Origin: an uncultured Clostridia bacterium
GTDB taxonomy: Bacteria; Bacillota; Clostridia; RUG12999
Length of the DNA stretch: 43,059 bases
Reading direction: 5' to 3'
Assembly: GCA_934792465.1 (NCBI GenBank)
Contig: CAKVOK010000027.1
Coordinates: 1-43,059, forward strand
The translations under genes were made by a program, and so were the position numbers. Positions within the stretch are counted from its first letter, which is position 1, and each line of letters starts with the position of its first letter. The notes below the pieces were generated by a model that did not search any database, was not told the origin of the DNA, and saw nothing but the letters and a program-made list of their open reading frames with translations. Shown here piece by piece: positions 7,192 to 15,923 of this stretch.

Positions 7192-7428
7192 ATGAAAAAG
7201 ATAATTAACAGAAAGACTTATAATACGGAAACATCGGAAACACTCGGCAGAATTACTTTCGGAGCATTCGGAGACGACGATGGTTTCGAGGAAATACTCA
7301 TGCAGACAAAATCCGGTAATTTCTTCATTTACGGTATCGGCGGTGCGTCCAGCAAATACACTGAGGAAACAATAGTTCCGCTTACCGCTGCGGAAATGAA
7401 AGCATGGAAAAAAGAGAATAATCGGTAA
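7192..7428 (+). CDS. Small conserved protein, function unknown
   Basis: This 78-residue protein starts after GGAGAGG (7180-7186). Its opening KKIINRKTYNTETSETLG, the central KSGNFFIYGIGGASSKY and the ending IVPLTAAEMKAWKKEN match a widespread Firmicutes family of small proteins often seen on mobile elements and in genomes without a known role. It has no signal peptide and no membrane segment. It is likely co-transcribed with the foldase gene, since only 13 bases separate them and a terminator follows. Confidence 0.8.
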   Translation: MKKIINRKTYNTETSETLGRITFGAFGDDDGFEEILMQTKSGNFFIYGIGGASSKYTEETIVPLTAAEMKAWKKENNR

Positions 7429-7433
7429 TAATG

Positions 7434-7460
7434 AAACGGGATGCGCAAGCGTCCTGTTTT
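7434..7460 (+). terminator. Intrinsic terminator after the foldase/small-protein unit
   Basis: AAACGGGATGC (7434-7444) pairs with GCGTCCTGTTT (7449-7459) through nine standard pairs and two G-T wobbles, with a four-base loop and a TTTT run. It lies five bases after the stop codon. Confidence 0.75.
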
Positions 7461-7497
7461 GTCGTAGTGTGCGAATTTGAAAAGGAATGATGTAGCT

Positions 7498-9951
7498 ATG
7501 ATAAACAGTGAGCGGACTAATTTACAAACGCTGTATTTCCCCAAAAGACTGTCGGCGGTATTTGCGAATATAAAGAACTATCCGCTGACGATAATCGAAG
7601 CACCTGCCGGATTCGGAAAAACAACAGCGCTTGATTTGTTTTTTTCGGATGAATATTTTAAAACCGTGCAGGTATATAGAAGAACCTTGTTCGGCGGAGG
7701 ACTTGCGGGTATATGGAACGGTTTTTGCGAGATAATCGGAAAAACCGATAATGTATCGGCGGCAGAACTTGTGCGTGTCGGACTGCCGACAGAAGCGAAT
7801 GCGGCATATGCGGCAGAAATCATGTGCGAAATCGAATGTGAAAAAGAAACATATATTGTTTTTGATAATTTTGAAAGTACCGAAGAATTGAATATCTTCT
7901 TAACGCTGATTTCGCATTGCGAAAATAAAAATCTGCATATTGTTCTTGCCATGCGCCAGATTCCGGCGGTAAACCGTTCCGGACTTTTTATGAGCAATAA
8001 AATTTATTTTATCGGTGGGACGGAATTTGTTTTTTCAAAAGAGGATATAAAAGAATATTTTAAAAATGCCGGAATTACGCTTGTGCCGGACGAGCTGGAC
8101 AAGGTGTGTTCGATTACGGACGGCTGGATATTCGCCGTATATTTGCAGTTGCTTTTCTATGCACGCAACGGATATTTCAAGACGGAAATTTTAAACAGCC
8201 TTATAGAAAATGCATTTTTCGGCAGACTTTCCGAGGAAGAAAAGGATTTCTATCTGGCACTTTCGGCGTTCAAAAGCTTCACGGTGCGTCAGGCTATGTT
8301 TGTTTCCGGGAAAACAGCGGAATTTGTTAAATCCAAAATTGAGAATAACGGATTTGTACATTATGATGAGAACAGACGCAGATATTATTTTCACAGTCTG
8401 TTGCTGGAATATATTAAAAACGTGTTTGCGGAGCTTTCGGACGAGAAGCAGAACGAAATATATTTAAAAGGCGGCTTGTGGGAAGAGAAAAGCGGAGAGA
8501 AGATTGCGGCGGTAAAGCTGTATCAAAAGGCAAACGCATACGAAAATATATTTGCAATGCCTCGTACAAGCTATGATTTGGCGGACATTGAGGACAAGTA
8601 TACATATGATACGATTATAGATATTCTTGAAAATACACCGTGCGAGGTTAAGCTGAAATATCCGGAAAGCCTTATTACGCTTGCGTTTACACTGTTTTTT
8701 ATAAACGAAAACGAAAAGCTTGCTTCATATATTCCTCAGGTATGCGATATTATAGAACGAAGCGACATAAGTGCGGAACGCAAAAATGCATGTTTCGGAG
8801 AAGTTGAACTGCTCATATCGTTTCTGCAATACAACAGGATAGACGAGATGAGCGCTCATCACAAAAAGGCGTATGAACTTCTGGGACACAAATCAAGCAT
8901 TATGAATTTAAAAAGCACGTGGACGTTCGGTTCGCCGTCGGTTTTGTGTTTGTATCATCGTGAAGTCGTCGGATTGGAAAGAGAACTTGCGCTGATGGAC
9001 GAATGTATGCCGATATATTATAAGCTCACGGGCGGACATGGCAGCGGTGCGGAATATATGATGCGTGCGGAAGCGGAGTTTATGCGAGGCAATATCGATA
9101 TTGCCGAAACATACGCATACAGGGCGATGTTTGCCGCAGAAAGCAAGAAGCAAAACAGCGTTTATCAGTGCGGTTTGTTTTTGCTTGCCAATATTGCAAT
9201 GCAAAAGGGAAATGAGGAGACATTGTCGGATATTATATTCGATATGTCTGAGAAGTCGGCGGAAAATAAAGAAGATTTGTGCAGATATACTTTGGACTTG
9301 TTTTTAGGTTATATATATTCTGTGACGGGCAGAACCGATAAAACGGCAGAATGGCTGGCAAACGGCGACATAAATGAAAACCGTGTCGCATTAATGGCAA
9401 TGCCGTTCGCACATATGATATATGCAAAAATTTTGCTTGAACAAAGAGAGTATACGAAACTTTTTGCATTTTGTCCGTTTGCGGACGAGATTGCCGGGAT
9501 TTTTCCGAATATTGTTCCGCAGATATATTATAAGATATATTCGGCTTGCGCATATTGTGAAACCGGGGAAAAAGAAAAAGCGTGTGCAGAGCTTAAAACC
9601 GCACTTGATACGGCATTGCCGGACAAGCTTTATATGCCGTTTGTACATAATTATTTGAAGCTTGAACCTGTATTTAAAGAAGTAGGGAAAGTTGATGAAA
9701 TATGTGCGCTCGGAGAATCATTCAAGAAATCGTTAAAGCTGTTTGAAAAGAAGAAACCGCAGTTGTCACCGAGAGAAAAAGAAGTAGCTGATTTGATAGT
9801 GCAGGGATTTACAAACAAGCAGATTGCCGAAAGACTGTATGTTTCGATTTCCACTGTAAAAATGACGGTCAGCAGCATATTTGAAAAGACAGGGATAGAG
9901 TCCCGTGTGCAACTAAAAGAGAATTATAGAAAAGAGGGTACGGCAAGATGA
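7498..9951 (+). CDS. MalT-like LuxR-family transcriptional activator (STAND ATPase)
   Basis: The likely start is the ATG at 7498, with AAAAGGA at 7480-7485; the codon at 7477 is TTG with no site before it. The 817-residue protein begins with a P-loop ATPase domain (Walker A, APAGFGKTTA; Walker B-like YIVFDNFE). The middle is all-helical with TPR-like repeats, as in MalT. The last ~60 residues are a LuxR/GerE helix-turn-helix (LSPREKEVADLIVQGFTNKQ, then IAERLYVSISTVK). Such proteins integrate a small-molecule inducer with ATP binding and activate transcription. No target gene is adjacent: the gene is closed by its own terminator and the next gene is convergent. Confidence 0.88.
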   Translation: MINSERTNLQTLYFPKRLSAVFANIKNYPLTIIEAPAGFGKTTALDLFFSDEYFKTVQVYRRTLFGGGLAGIWNGFCEIIGKTDNVSAAELVRVGLPTEANAAYAAEIMCEIECEKETYIVFDNFESTEELNIFLTLISHCENKNLHIVLAMRQIPAVNRSGLFMSNKIYFIGGTEFVFSKEDIKEYFKNAGITLVPDELDKVCSITDGWIFAVYLQLLFYARNGYFKTEILNSLIENAFFGRLSEEEKDFYLALSAFKSFTVRQAMFVSGKTAEFVKSKIENNGFVHYDENRRRYYFHSLLLEYIKNVFAELSDEKQNEIYLKGGLWEEKSGEKIAAVKLYQKANAYENIFAMPRTSYDLADIEDKYTYDTIIDILENTPCEVKLKYPESLITLAFTLFFINENEKLASYIPQVCDIIERSDISAERKNACFGEVELLISFLQYNRIDEMSAHHKKAYELLGHKSSIMNLKSTWTFGSPSVLCLYHREVVGLERELALMDECMPIYYKLTGGHGSGAEYMMRAEAEFMRGNIDIAETYAYRAMFAAESKKQNSVYQCGLFLLANIAMQKGNEETLSDIIFDMSEKSAENKEDLCRYTLDLFLGYIYSVTGRTDKTAEWLANGDINENRVALMAMPFAHMIYAKILLEQREYTKLFAFCPFADEIAGIFPNIVPQIYYKIYSACAYCETGEKEKACAELKTALDTALPDKLYMPFVHNYLKLEPVFKEVGKVDEICALGESFKKSLKLFEKKKPQLSPREKEVADLIVQGFTNKQIAERLYVSISTVKMTVSSIFEKTGIESRVQLKENYRKEGTAR

Positions 9952-9976
9952 AATTATCTTGCAGCACCCTCTTTTT
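9931..9976. terminator. Strong terminator between convergent genes
   Basis: AAAGAGGGT (9931-9939) pairs with ACCCTCTTT (9966-9974), and GCAAGAT (9943-9949) pairs with ATCTTGC (9956-9962) as an inner stem. A T5 run follows on the plus strand, and on the minus strand the stem is followed by TTTTCT, so it probably serves both genes. The stem overlaps the last codons and the stop of the LuxR-type gene. Confidence 0.85.
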
Positions 9977-9994
9977 GGAGATTTAATAGAGTTT

Positions 9995-12226
9995 CTAAAA
10001 ATCTTTCATTATAAATTCCTTGTATTTCCCCGGAGTTACGGATTCATATTTTACAAACGTACGCATGAAGGTGCGGACACTGTTGAATCCGGTGCGGCCG
10101 GATATTTCTTCGAGAGAAAGCGAGGTGGAGCATAGCAGCTCTTTTGCCTTGTCTATTCTCTTTTTGCTTATATAATCGAGAAGTCCGTGACCTGTTACTT
10201 TTTTGAAAATGCTCGAAATGTAGTACGGAGTCATGGAAAAATGCTCGCCTACCATGGCGATGTTCATGGCGCTGTTCAAATAGTTGTTGTCAACGAAGCT
10301 GATAACCTGACCGGATAAAACCTCGTCCTTGGATTCCGGTATTTCCTCTGTGTTTTCTTCAGGTTTTACGGCTTGACATATGTTGTATGCAAAATCAAGA
10401 AATTTGCGCGAAAATTCGGTTAAGCTGTTGAAGTCGAGAACCGAATATCCGTCCGAAATATCAATGCCGTTTTTGCCGGCGGACTTTATTACCGAAATGA
10501 CTATATCGTAAAGAATAACCTTTGTTTTTTCAGCGGGAAATGACGCACAGCGTTCGGTTAAAACAGAGAGAAGCTGTTCGAATGTTTCAAAATCACCGGA
10601 CAAAATCGCCTTTGTAAGCTGCTCCTCTTCGTTGCTTATGTTGCTGTATGCGGCTGTTGTGCCGTTTGTTTCGTAAAAGGCTATGGGCTTCTTTATATTT
10701 TTAAATTTAATCGTATCAACTGTTTTGTTGTATATTTTCGCAATGTTTTCTTTGCCGGAAAAGCGTGCGCTTACATACACGGAAATTACAAGACCGAAGT
10801 TTTGCTCTATGAACCGGCGTGCGTCCGTGAAAAGCTTGCTGAATTTTTCCGTATCGTCAAAATTCGGGTCGATATTCAAAATACCCGTTATTTGCCCGTC
10901 TATTTCCGCTATTGAACAAATACCTATGTCGAGCATGATTTCTTCAAGAACATTTTGTATAATGAAAAACATCATGTCAAAGCGTTCGTCCTCGCTCATG
11001 GCAGTTTCGTCGGGGAAAAACTTTTCAAATTCGCTTATTGAAATTATCAGTATGCGAAAATCCGTGTATTTGAAGCTTATATCAGTCTTTTTGTAATTCC
11101 CGCGCAGAAGATTTTCAATATCTCTTGCATAGTTTATTTTTTTGTGTTCATGTTCTAAATGCCGCAGCTGCGATTTGTTTTTTGTGTAATCGCTGAGTGC
11201 GTTTTCTATCAGCGAAAATTCGCTTGTTTTGCTGTCATCGGAAAAAATATCGGTAAATTTCGATTTCAGATTATTAATCGGCTGATAATTTTTCAATGCA
11301 AAGAAATATGCCACAAGTACGCTTAAAATAAGCGATATTATGATATTTGTCACGAAAAGCGTGCGTATAAAGCTGAGCTTCGCCCAAAATACACTGTTCG
11401 GAACGGAAATAATATATTTCCAGTTGTTGAACTGCGAGGTGCAGTATACGGCTGTGTTTTTAAAATCACGCAAAACGCCGCTTTCGTCTCTGTAGACGGC
11501 ATAATCGCTGACGGAAATCTTGCTGTCTGTGCTGTATGCAAGAATATTTTCGTTTTTCGGACTTATAATATAAAAATTCTTGTCGGAAAGCATTTTGAAA
11601 CTGTCTATCTTTTCAATCAGCGTATGCTCGTTAAATCTGAAAATAACCTGTGCGTCGATATAACTCGTCTGAAAAACAGGAAGCTGGTATATCAGCTCGA
11701 TATATTTTCTGCCGTCATTGTATTCGCATATCCGGCTCGTTGCATAAGTATTTTCATCCATAGATGAATACCAGCCGGCATATTTAAGATTGCTTCCTTT
11801 ATAAAATTTGTCGAAAAATTCCGGTGCGCCGTTAAAATATCTCGAAGCCACGGCGATATCGAGATTGTTGAAATATATGAAAATTTCATCGAAACCGTCA
11901 TTCAGCATAATTGCATTTGAAGAAATATCACGTGTGAGCTTGTATATTTCCGGAATGTATACGCTTTCGTCCGTTTCGCCGGGAAATGCCGTAAGGTTTG
12001 TCATATGCTGATTTGTGGAAAGCGATGTCAGAGATTTTTCGCATGACGCAAAAAGAGAATCCGTATACAAACGGATTTCGTTTAAAATACTTTCGTTGTA
12101 TTGTGTAACCTCGGAGCGCACCACTCTTGACGCACTTGTATATATTAATACGTTGCTTATCAGAGGAATGGAAAAAACTATTATGTATGTTAAAAACCAT
12201 GATGTAATAAGCTTGCTTTTTTTCAC
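9995..12226 (-). CDS. Membrane-bound AraC-family regulator (YesM-like sensor with YesN-like C-terminus)
   Basis: The start is GTG at 12226, with AAGGAGGT at 12239-12232. The 743-residue protein has a first membrane helix at about residues 7-30 and a second near 285-310 (LFVTNIIISLILSVLVAYFF). Between them is an extracellular sensor domain of the Cache type. A cytoplasmic region of about 300 residues follows, and the C-terminal ~100 residues are an AraC domain (MTPYYISSIFKKVTGHGLLD, then GFNSVRTFMRTFVKYESVTP). Proteins of this design typically sense an oligosaccharide or its binding protein and activate the adjacent LplA/B/C-type importer genes. Here the regulator is divergent from exactly such genes, so it is the likely activator of the locus. 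Confidence 0.9.
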   Translation of the reverse strand: MKKSKLITSWFLTYIIVFSIPLISNVLIYTSASRVVRSEVTQYNESILNEIRLYTDSLFASCEKSLTSLSTNQHMTNLTAFPGETDESVYIPEIYKLTRDISSNAIMLNDGFDEIFIYFNNLDIAVASRYFNGAPEFFDKFYKGSNLKYAGWYSSMDENTYATSRICEYNDGRKYIELIYQLPVFQTSYIDAQVIFRFNEHTLIEKIDSFKMLSDKNFYIISPKNENILAYSTDSKISVSDYAVYRDESGVLRDFKNTAVYCTSQFNNWKYIISVPNSVFWAKLSFIRTLFVTNIIISLILSVLVAYFFALKNYQPINNLKSKFTDIFSDDSKTSEFSLIENALSDYTKNKSQLRHLEHEHKKINYARDIENLLRGNYKKTDISFKYTDFRILIISISEFEKFFPDETAMSEDERFDMMFFIIQNVLEEIMLDIGICSIAEIDGQITGILNIDPNFDDTEKFSKLFTDARRFIEQNFGLVISVYVSARFSGKENIAKIYNKTVDTIKFKNIKKPIAFYETNGTTAAYSNISNEEEQLTKAILSGDFETFEQLLSVLTERCASFPAEKTKVILYDIVISVIKSAGKNGIDISDGYSVLDFNSLTEFSRKFLDFAYNICQAVKPEENTEEIPESKDEVLSGQVISFVDNNYLNSAMNIAMVGEHFSMTPYYISSIFKKVTGHGLLDYISKKRIDKAKELLCSTSLSLEEISGRTGFNSVRTFMRTFVKYESVTPGKYKEFIMKDF

Positions 12227-12262
12227 GGTGTACCTCCTTCAGAATCAAATATTTGCAATTTC

Positions 12263-12291
12263 ATTATATCAGCTCGGACAGCTTTTGTCAA
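12263..12291 (-). promoter_or_regulatory. Consensus promoter of the AraC/YesN-type regulator gene
   Basis: On the minus strand TTGACA (12291-12286) and TATAAT (12268-12263) are 17 bp apart, with TGA before the -10. The match to consensus is perfect, so the regulator is probably expressed at all times. The start near 12256 leaves about 30 bases of leader. Confidence 0.85.
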
Positions 12292-12323
12292 GTGGAAAAA
12301 TACGATAAATCGGGGGTTTTGGG

Positions 12324-12353
12324 ATTTTGTCAGCGGTATTTGAAATTTTGTCA
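12324..12353. promoter_or_regulatory. Direct repeat ATTTTGTCA, 21-bp spacing: candidate operator of the polysaccharide locus
   Basis: ATTTTGTCA occurs at 12324-12332 and 12345-12353, offset by exactly 21 bp. The pair lies 32 bp upstream of the -35 box of the solute-binding protein promoter and beyond the regulator's own promoter. The arrangement suits an AraC-type activator reading two turns of one DNA face. Confidence 0.6.
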
Positions 12354-12385
12354 TTGTTTTAAGCGGCGTTTTGAGAAACTGTCTA

Positions 12386-12415
12386 TTTACATTTGAGGTA
12401 TTCGGATGTTACAAT
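12386..12415 (+). promoter_or_regulatory. Promoter of the polysaccharide utilisation operon
   Basis: TTTACA (12386-12391) and TACAAT (12410-12415) are 18 bp apart. The boxes and spacing are suboptimal, consistent with activator dependence. The leader would be about 65 bases and ends with AAAGGAGG. Confidence 0.65.
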
Positions 12416-12487
12416 AGATATATAAGAAAATTTGAACGGGCGGTCGGTGTTTTCCGATGTGCCGAAAAAACCAAAGGAGGATTTTAT

Positions 12488-14074
12488 ATGAAAGAAAATT
12501 TTAAAAGAGCCATAGCGGCGGTAACGGTTGCGGCAGTCTGCACCGGCGGACTTTGTGCCTGCGGCAAAAAAGAAAACGCAAGCGTGTCCGAGATACCGGA
12601 GGGGAATGTTTCGTATCCTATAGATACAGATGAAACTCTTACATACTGGGTGAAGCTTGCCGGAGCAATAAGCACAAGCGTTAAGAATTTCGGAGAAACC
12701 CCGTTTGCGAAAAAATATATGGAAAATACGGGAATTAAAGTAACTTATAAACACCCGGCACAGGGACAGGAAGCCGAAGCACTGAATCTTCTCATTGCTT
12801 CCGGAGATTTGCCCGATATAATAGAGTCCGACTGGCTCGCAAGAGATCCCGGTTCTTCAATATCCAAAAAAACGATATTGGAGCTTAATGACATTATAAA
12901 GAAACAAAGTCCGAATCTGCAAAAATATCTGTCGGAACACCCCAATATAGATAAACAGGTTAAAACAGACGACGGAAAATATTATGTATATCCGTTCATA
13001 AGAGGTGACGAGCTGCTTCGCTCGACGGCAGGTTTTATGCTTCGTGCCGATTGGCTTTCGGAGCTTTCGATGGACGTGCCGGAAACGATTGACGAGTGGA
13101 CGGAGGTATTGAAAGCGTTTAAGGAAAAGAAAAAAGCGGATACGCCGTTTACGGCTACAATCAGCGACTTGTCATATTTTGCGGGCGCATACGGAATTGA
13201 ACCTGATTTCTATGTTGATAACGGCAAGGTTAAATACGGCAGCTTGGAAAACGGCTTCAAGGATTATCTTGAAACAATAAAAAGCTGGTATGATATGGGA
13301 TTCCTCGACAAAAACTTCGCCGTAATGGAATACAGCGCAAAAAATGCGGCTATGCTTGACGGCACGGCGGGTGCAACATTCGGTGCAGGCGGCGGAGCGC
13401 TCGGCGTATATCTCAATGCAAAGAAAGATTCGGGCGAAAGCTACGACCTTGTTGCTGCGCCGTTCCCGACATTGAAAAAAGGCGACAAATCAGAATTCGG
13501 AAACAAGCAGCTTGAATATTCATCGCTGAACTGTGCGGCAATAACCGGAAAATGCAAGAATCCGGAGCTTGCGGCGAGATTCCTCGATTATTCATATTCC
13601 CAAGAAGGATATATGCTCAACAACTTCGGTATTGAGGGCGAAAGCTACGAGATGAAAGACGGCTATCCTACATATACAAAGCTTATAACCGACAATCCGG
13701 ACGGACTTGCAATGGCGAACGCTCTCGGACTCTATGTGCGCTCATCGGGTGAAGCTCCGATGGTTCAGGATAAGAGATACATCGAACAGTATTATCAGTA
13801 CGACAGACAGAAAGAAGCTCTTAAGGTATGGTCGGACAACAATCACGAAAATCATAAGATGCCGCAGGTTACACGTACCAAAGAGGAAAATACCGAGTAT
13901 AACAAGATTATGAAAGATTTGACGGTATACAGAGATGAGGCAATGCTTGAATTTATCGTCGGAACACGCAGCATGAACGATTTTGATAAATATATTGAAA
14001 AGCTCAAATCGCTGAAAATAGAACGTGCGATAGAAATTCAGCAGGCAGCATATGACAGATTCTTAAAAAGATAA
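12488..14074 (+). CDS. LplA-type extracellular solute-binding lipoprotein
   Basis: The start at 12488 is set by AAAGGAGG at 12473-12480; the frame is open further upstream but lies across the promoter. The 528-residue product has a lipoprotein signal with lipobox LCAC and the lipidated cysteine at residue 25. The rest is a cluster B/LplA-type sugar-binding fold: ETLTYWVKLAG at the start, IASGDLPDIIESDW, and a C-terminal FIVGTRSMNDFDKYIEKLK helix typical of this subfamily. It should capture oligosaccharides released at the surface and hand them to the permeases encoded directly downstream. Members of this subfamily often bind uronate- or rhamnose-containing oligosaccharides, but the ligand cannot be read here. 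Confidence 0.92.
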   Translation: MKENFKRAIAAVTVAAVCTGGLCACGKKENASVSEIPEGNVSYPIDTDETLTYWVKLAGAISTSVKNFGETPFAKKYMENTGIKVTYKHPAQGQEAEALNLLIASGDLPDIIESDWLARDPGSSISKKTILELNDIIKKQSPNLQKYLSEHPNIDKQVKTDDGKYYVYPFIRGDELLRSTAGFMLRADWLSELSMDVPETIDEWTEVLKAFKEKKKADTPFTATISDLSYFAGAYGIEPDFYVDNGKVKYGSLENGFKDYLETIKSWYDMGFLDKNFAVMEYSAKNAAMLDGTAGATFGAGGGALGVYLNAKKDSGESYDLVAAPFPTLKKGDKSEFGNKQLEYSSLNCAAITGKCKNPELAARFLDYSYSQEGYMLNNFGIEGESYEMKDGYPTYTKLITDNPDGLAMANALGLYVRSSGEAPMVQDKRYIEQYYQYDRQKEALKVWSDNNHENHKMPQVTRTKEENTEYNKIMKDLTVYRDEAMLEFIVGTRSMNDFDKYIEKLKSLKIERAIEIQQAAYDRFLKR

Positions 14075-14089
14075 CAGGAGTAAATTCAA

Positions 14090-15022
14090 ATGGCAGAAAT
14101 AAAAAATGAGTCTTATTTTAAACGGCTCGGCAGAAATATCGTAAAGCATAAGGCAGCATACATCATGGTGCTGCCGGTGCTGATTTACTATATTTTGTTT
14201 TGTTACGTTCCTATGTACGGTACACTTATGGCTTTCCAGGATTACGACCCGGCATGGGGTATCCTCGGAAGCCCGTGGGTGGGATTTTCAAATTTCGTGG
14301 ATTTCTTCACGGGAGAATATTTTTTCAGGTTGGTTAAGAATACGCTGACAATAAGCATTTCCTCGCTTGTTTTCGGATTCCCGGCACCTATATTGCTGGC
14401 ACTGCTGATAAACGAATTCAGAAGCAAAAAATTTGTAAAGACGGTTCAGACCATAACATATCTTCCGCATTTTATATCGCTTGTGGTAGTATGTGCAATG
14501 ATTAAAAATTTTGTGTCTGCGGACGGCATTATAGGCGGTATTTATTCAGCATTTCACGATGGTGATAAAACGTCTATGCTGATGAAACCGGAGCTTTTTG
14601 TTCCGATATATGTAATATCGGATATATGGCAGGGAGTAGGATGGGGTTCTATAATATATTTTGCGGCGCTTACGGGGATAGACAGTGAGCTTTACGAAGC
14701 CTGCACGATAGACGGCGGCGGACGGCTCAGACAGGTGTTCACGGTTACGATTCCGGGTATACTTCCGACTATCGTTATTATGCTTATTATGCGAATAGGC
14801 GGTATTTTGAATGTCGGATACGAGAAAATAATACTTTTGTACAGCCCGGTTACGTATAAAACGGCGGACGTAATTTCGTCTTTTGTATACAGAAACGGAT
14901 TGCAGGAGCTGAACTGGAGCTACGGTACGGCGGTCGGACTGTTTAATTCCGTAATAAATATAATCTTCTTGCTTTTGGCAAATTCGATAAGCAAAAAGGT
15001 TACGGAAACAAGTCTTTGGTAG
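14090..15022 (+). CDS. LplB-type ABC sugar permease
   Basis: This 310-residue inner-membrane protein follows the binding protein by 15 bases, with CAGGAG ahead of the ATG. About six membrane helices are visible, starting with AAYIMVLPVLIYYILFCYVP. The ATPase-docking EAA loop is clear at EACTIDGGGRLRQVFTVTIP. The length and the LplB-like opening (a short, positively charged N-terminus, then VLPVL and YVPMYG) place it with the LplB/YtcP group of uronide importers. It pairs with the next gene. No ATP-binding subunit is encoded in the window; such systems usually share a housekeeping MsmX-type ATPase. Confidence 0.93.
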   Translation: MAEIKNESYFKRLGRNIVKHKAAYIMVLPVLIYYILFCYVPMYGTLMAFQDYDPAWGILGSPWVGFSNFVDFFTGEYFFRLVKNTLTISISSLVFGFPAPILLALLINEFRSKKFVKTVQTITYLPHFISLVVVCAMIKNFVSADGIIGGIYSAFHDGDKTSMLMKPELFVPIYVISDIWQGVGWGSIIYFAALTGIDSELYEACTIDGGGRLRQVFTVTIPGILPTIVIMLIMRIGGILNVGYEKIILLYSPVTYKTADVISSFVYRNGLQELNWSYGTAVGLFNSVINIIFLLLANSISKKVTETSLW

Positions 15023-15034
15023 GAGAAATATGAT

Positions 15035-15913
15035 ATGAGAAAAGAAAGTTTATCAAGAAAAATATTTGTGGCATGCAATACGCTGTTTATGATTGTACTT
15101 ATGGCGGCGTGTCTGTATCCCATAATTTATGTATTGCTTGCGTCTTTCAGCAGTGCCAATCTGCTCATGGCAAATTCGGGACTTTTGTATAAACCTCTCG
15201 GCTTCACATTCGATGCATATGCGGCGGTGCTGAAAAACCCGATGATAGGCAGAGGGTATCTGAATACACTCTTTGTGGTTGTTGTCGGCGTTTGCCTCAG
15301 TATGACGCTTTCGATACTCGGCGCATACTTTTTGTCAAGACGGGATATAATGCTGAAAAATTTTGTAATGGGTATGATAACGGTTACCATGTTTTTCGGC
15401 GGAGGTCTTATTCCTTTTTATATGACGGTAAAATCTCTCGGAATGTATAATACGATATGGGCGCTTATAATTCCGAGCTCACTCAATACATTTAATCTTA
15501 TAATAATGCGCACCTCTTTTATGTCGATACCGGCAAGCCTCGAAGAATCTGCTACGATAGACGGCGCAGGCGAATGGCTGATACTTACGAAGATAATAGT
15601 GCCGCTTTCCAAGGCTATGCTTGCGGTTATGGTGCTTTTTTACGGTGTAGGATATTGGAACTCGTGGTTCAATGCGGCAATCTTTCTGAATGAGCGTGAT
15701 TTGTTTCCGCTTCAGCTTGTGCTGAGAGAGATACTTTTGCAGAACGACACCTCGACAATGACGCAGAATGCGGCTGTCGCAGATGCGCAGTCGGTGGCGG
15801 AAACCGTCAAATATGCGGTTATCATAGTTGCTACAGTGCCTATATTAACCGTATATCCGTTTTTGCAGAAATATTTCGTACAGGGCGTTATGGTAGGCGC
15901 TTTGAAAGGATAG
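15035..15913 (+). CDS. LplC-type ABC sugar permease
   Basis: This 292-residue membrane protein begins 12 bases after the first permease, with TAGGAGA before the ATG. It has the LplC/YtcP layout: an N-terminal helix (LFMIVLMAACLYPIIYVLLA), the segment FFGGGLIPFYMTVKSLGMYN, and the EAA loop at EESATIDGAGEWLILTKIIV. The C-terminus ends in the family's typical PFLQKYFVQGVMVGALKG. It forms a heterodimeric channel with the LplB-type protein. The SLH protein gene starts 10 bases later, so the transporter and surface genes form one unit. Confidence 0.93.
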   Translation: MRKESLSRKIFVACNTLFMIVLMAACLYPIIYVLLASFSSANLLMANSGLLYKPLGFTFDAYAAVLKNPMIGRGYLNTLFVVVVGVCLSMTLSILGAYFLSRRDIMLKNFVMGMITVTMFFGGGLIPFYMTVKSLGMYNTIWALIIPSSLNTFNLIIMRTSFMSIPASLEESATIDGAGEWLILTKIIVPLSKAMLAVMVLFYGVGYWNSWFNAAIFLNERDLFPLQLVLREILLQNDTSTMTQNAAVADAQSVAETVKYAVIIVATVPILTVYPFLQKYFVQGVMVGALKG

Positions 15914-15923
15914 GAGGAACAGT

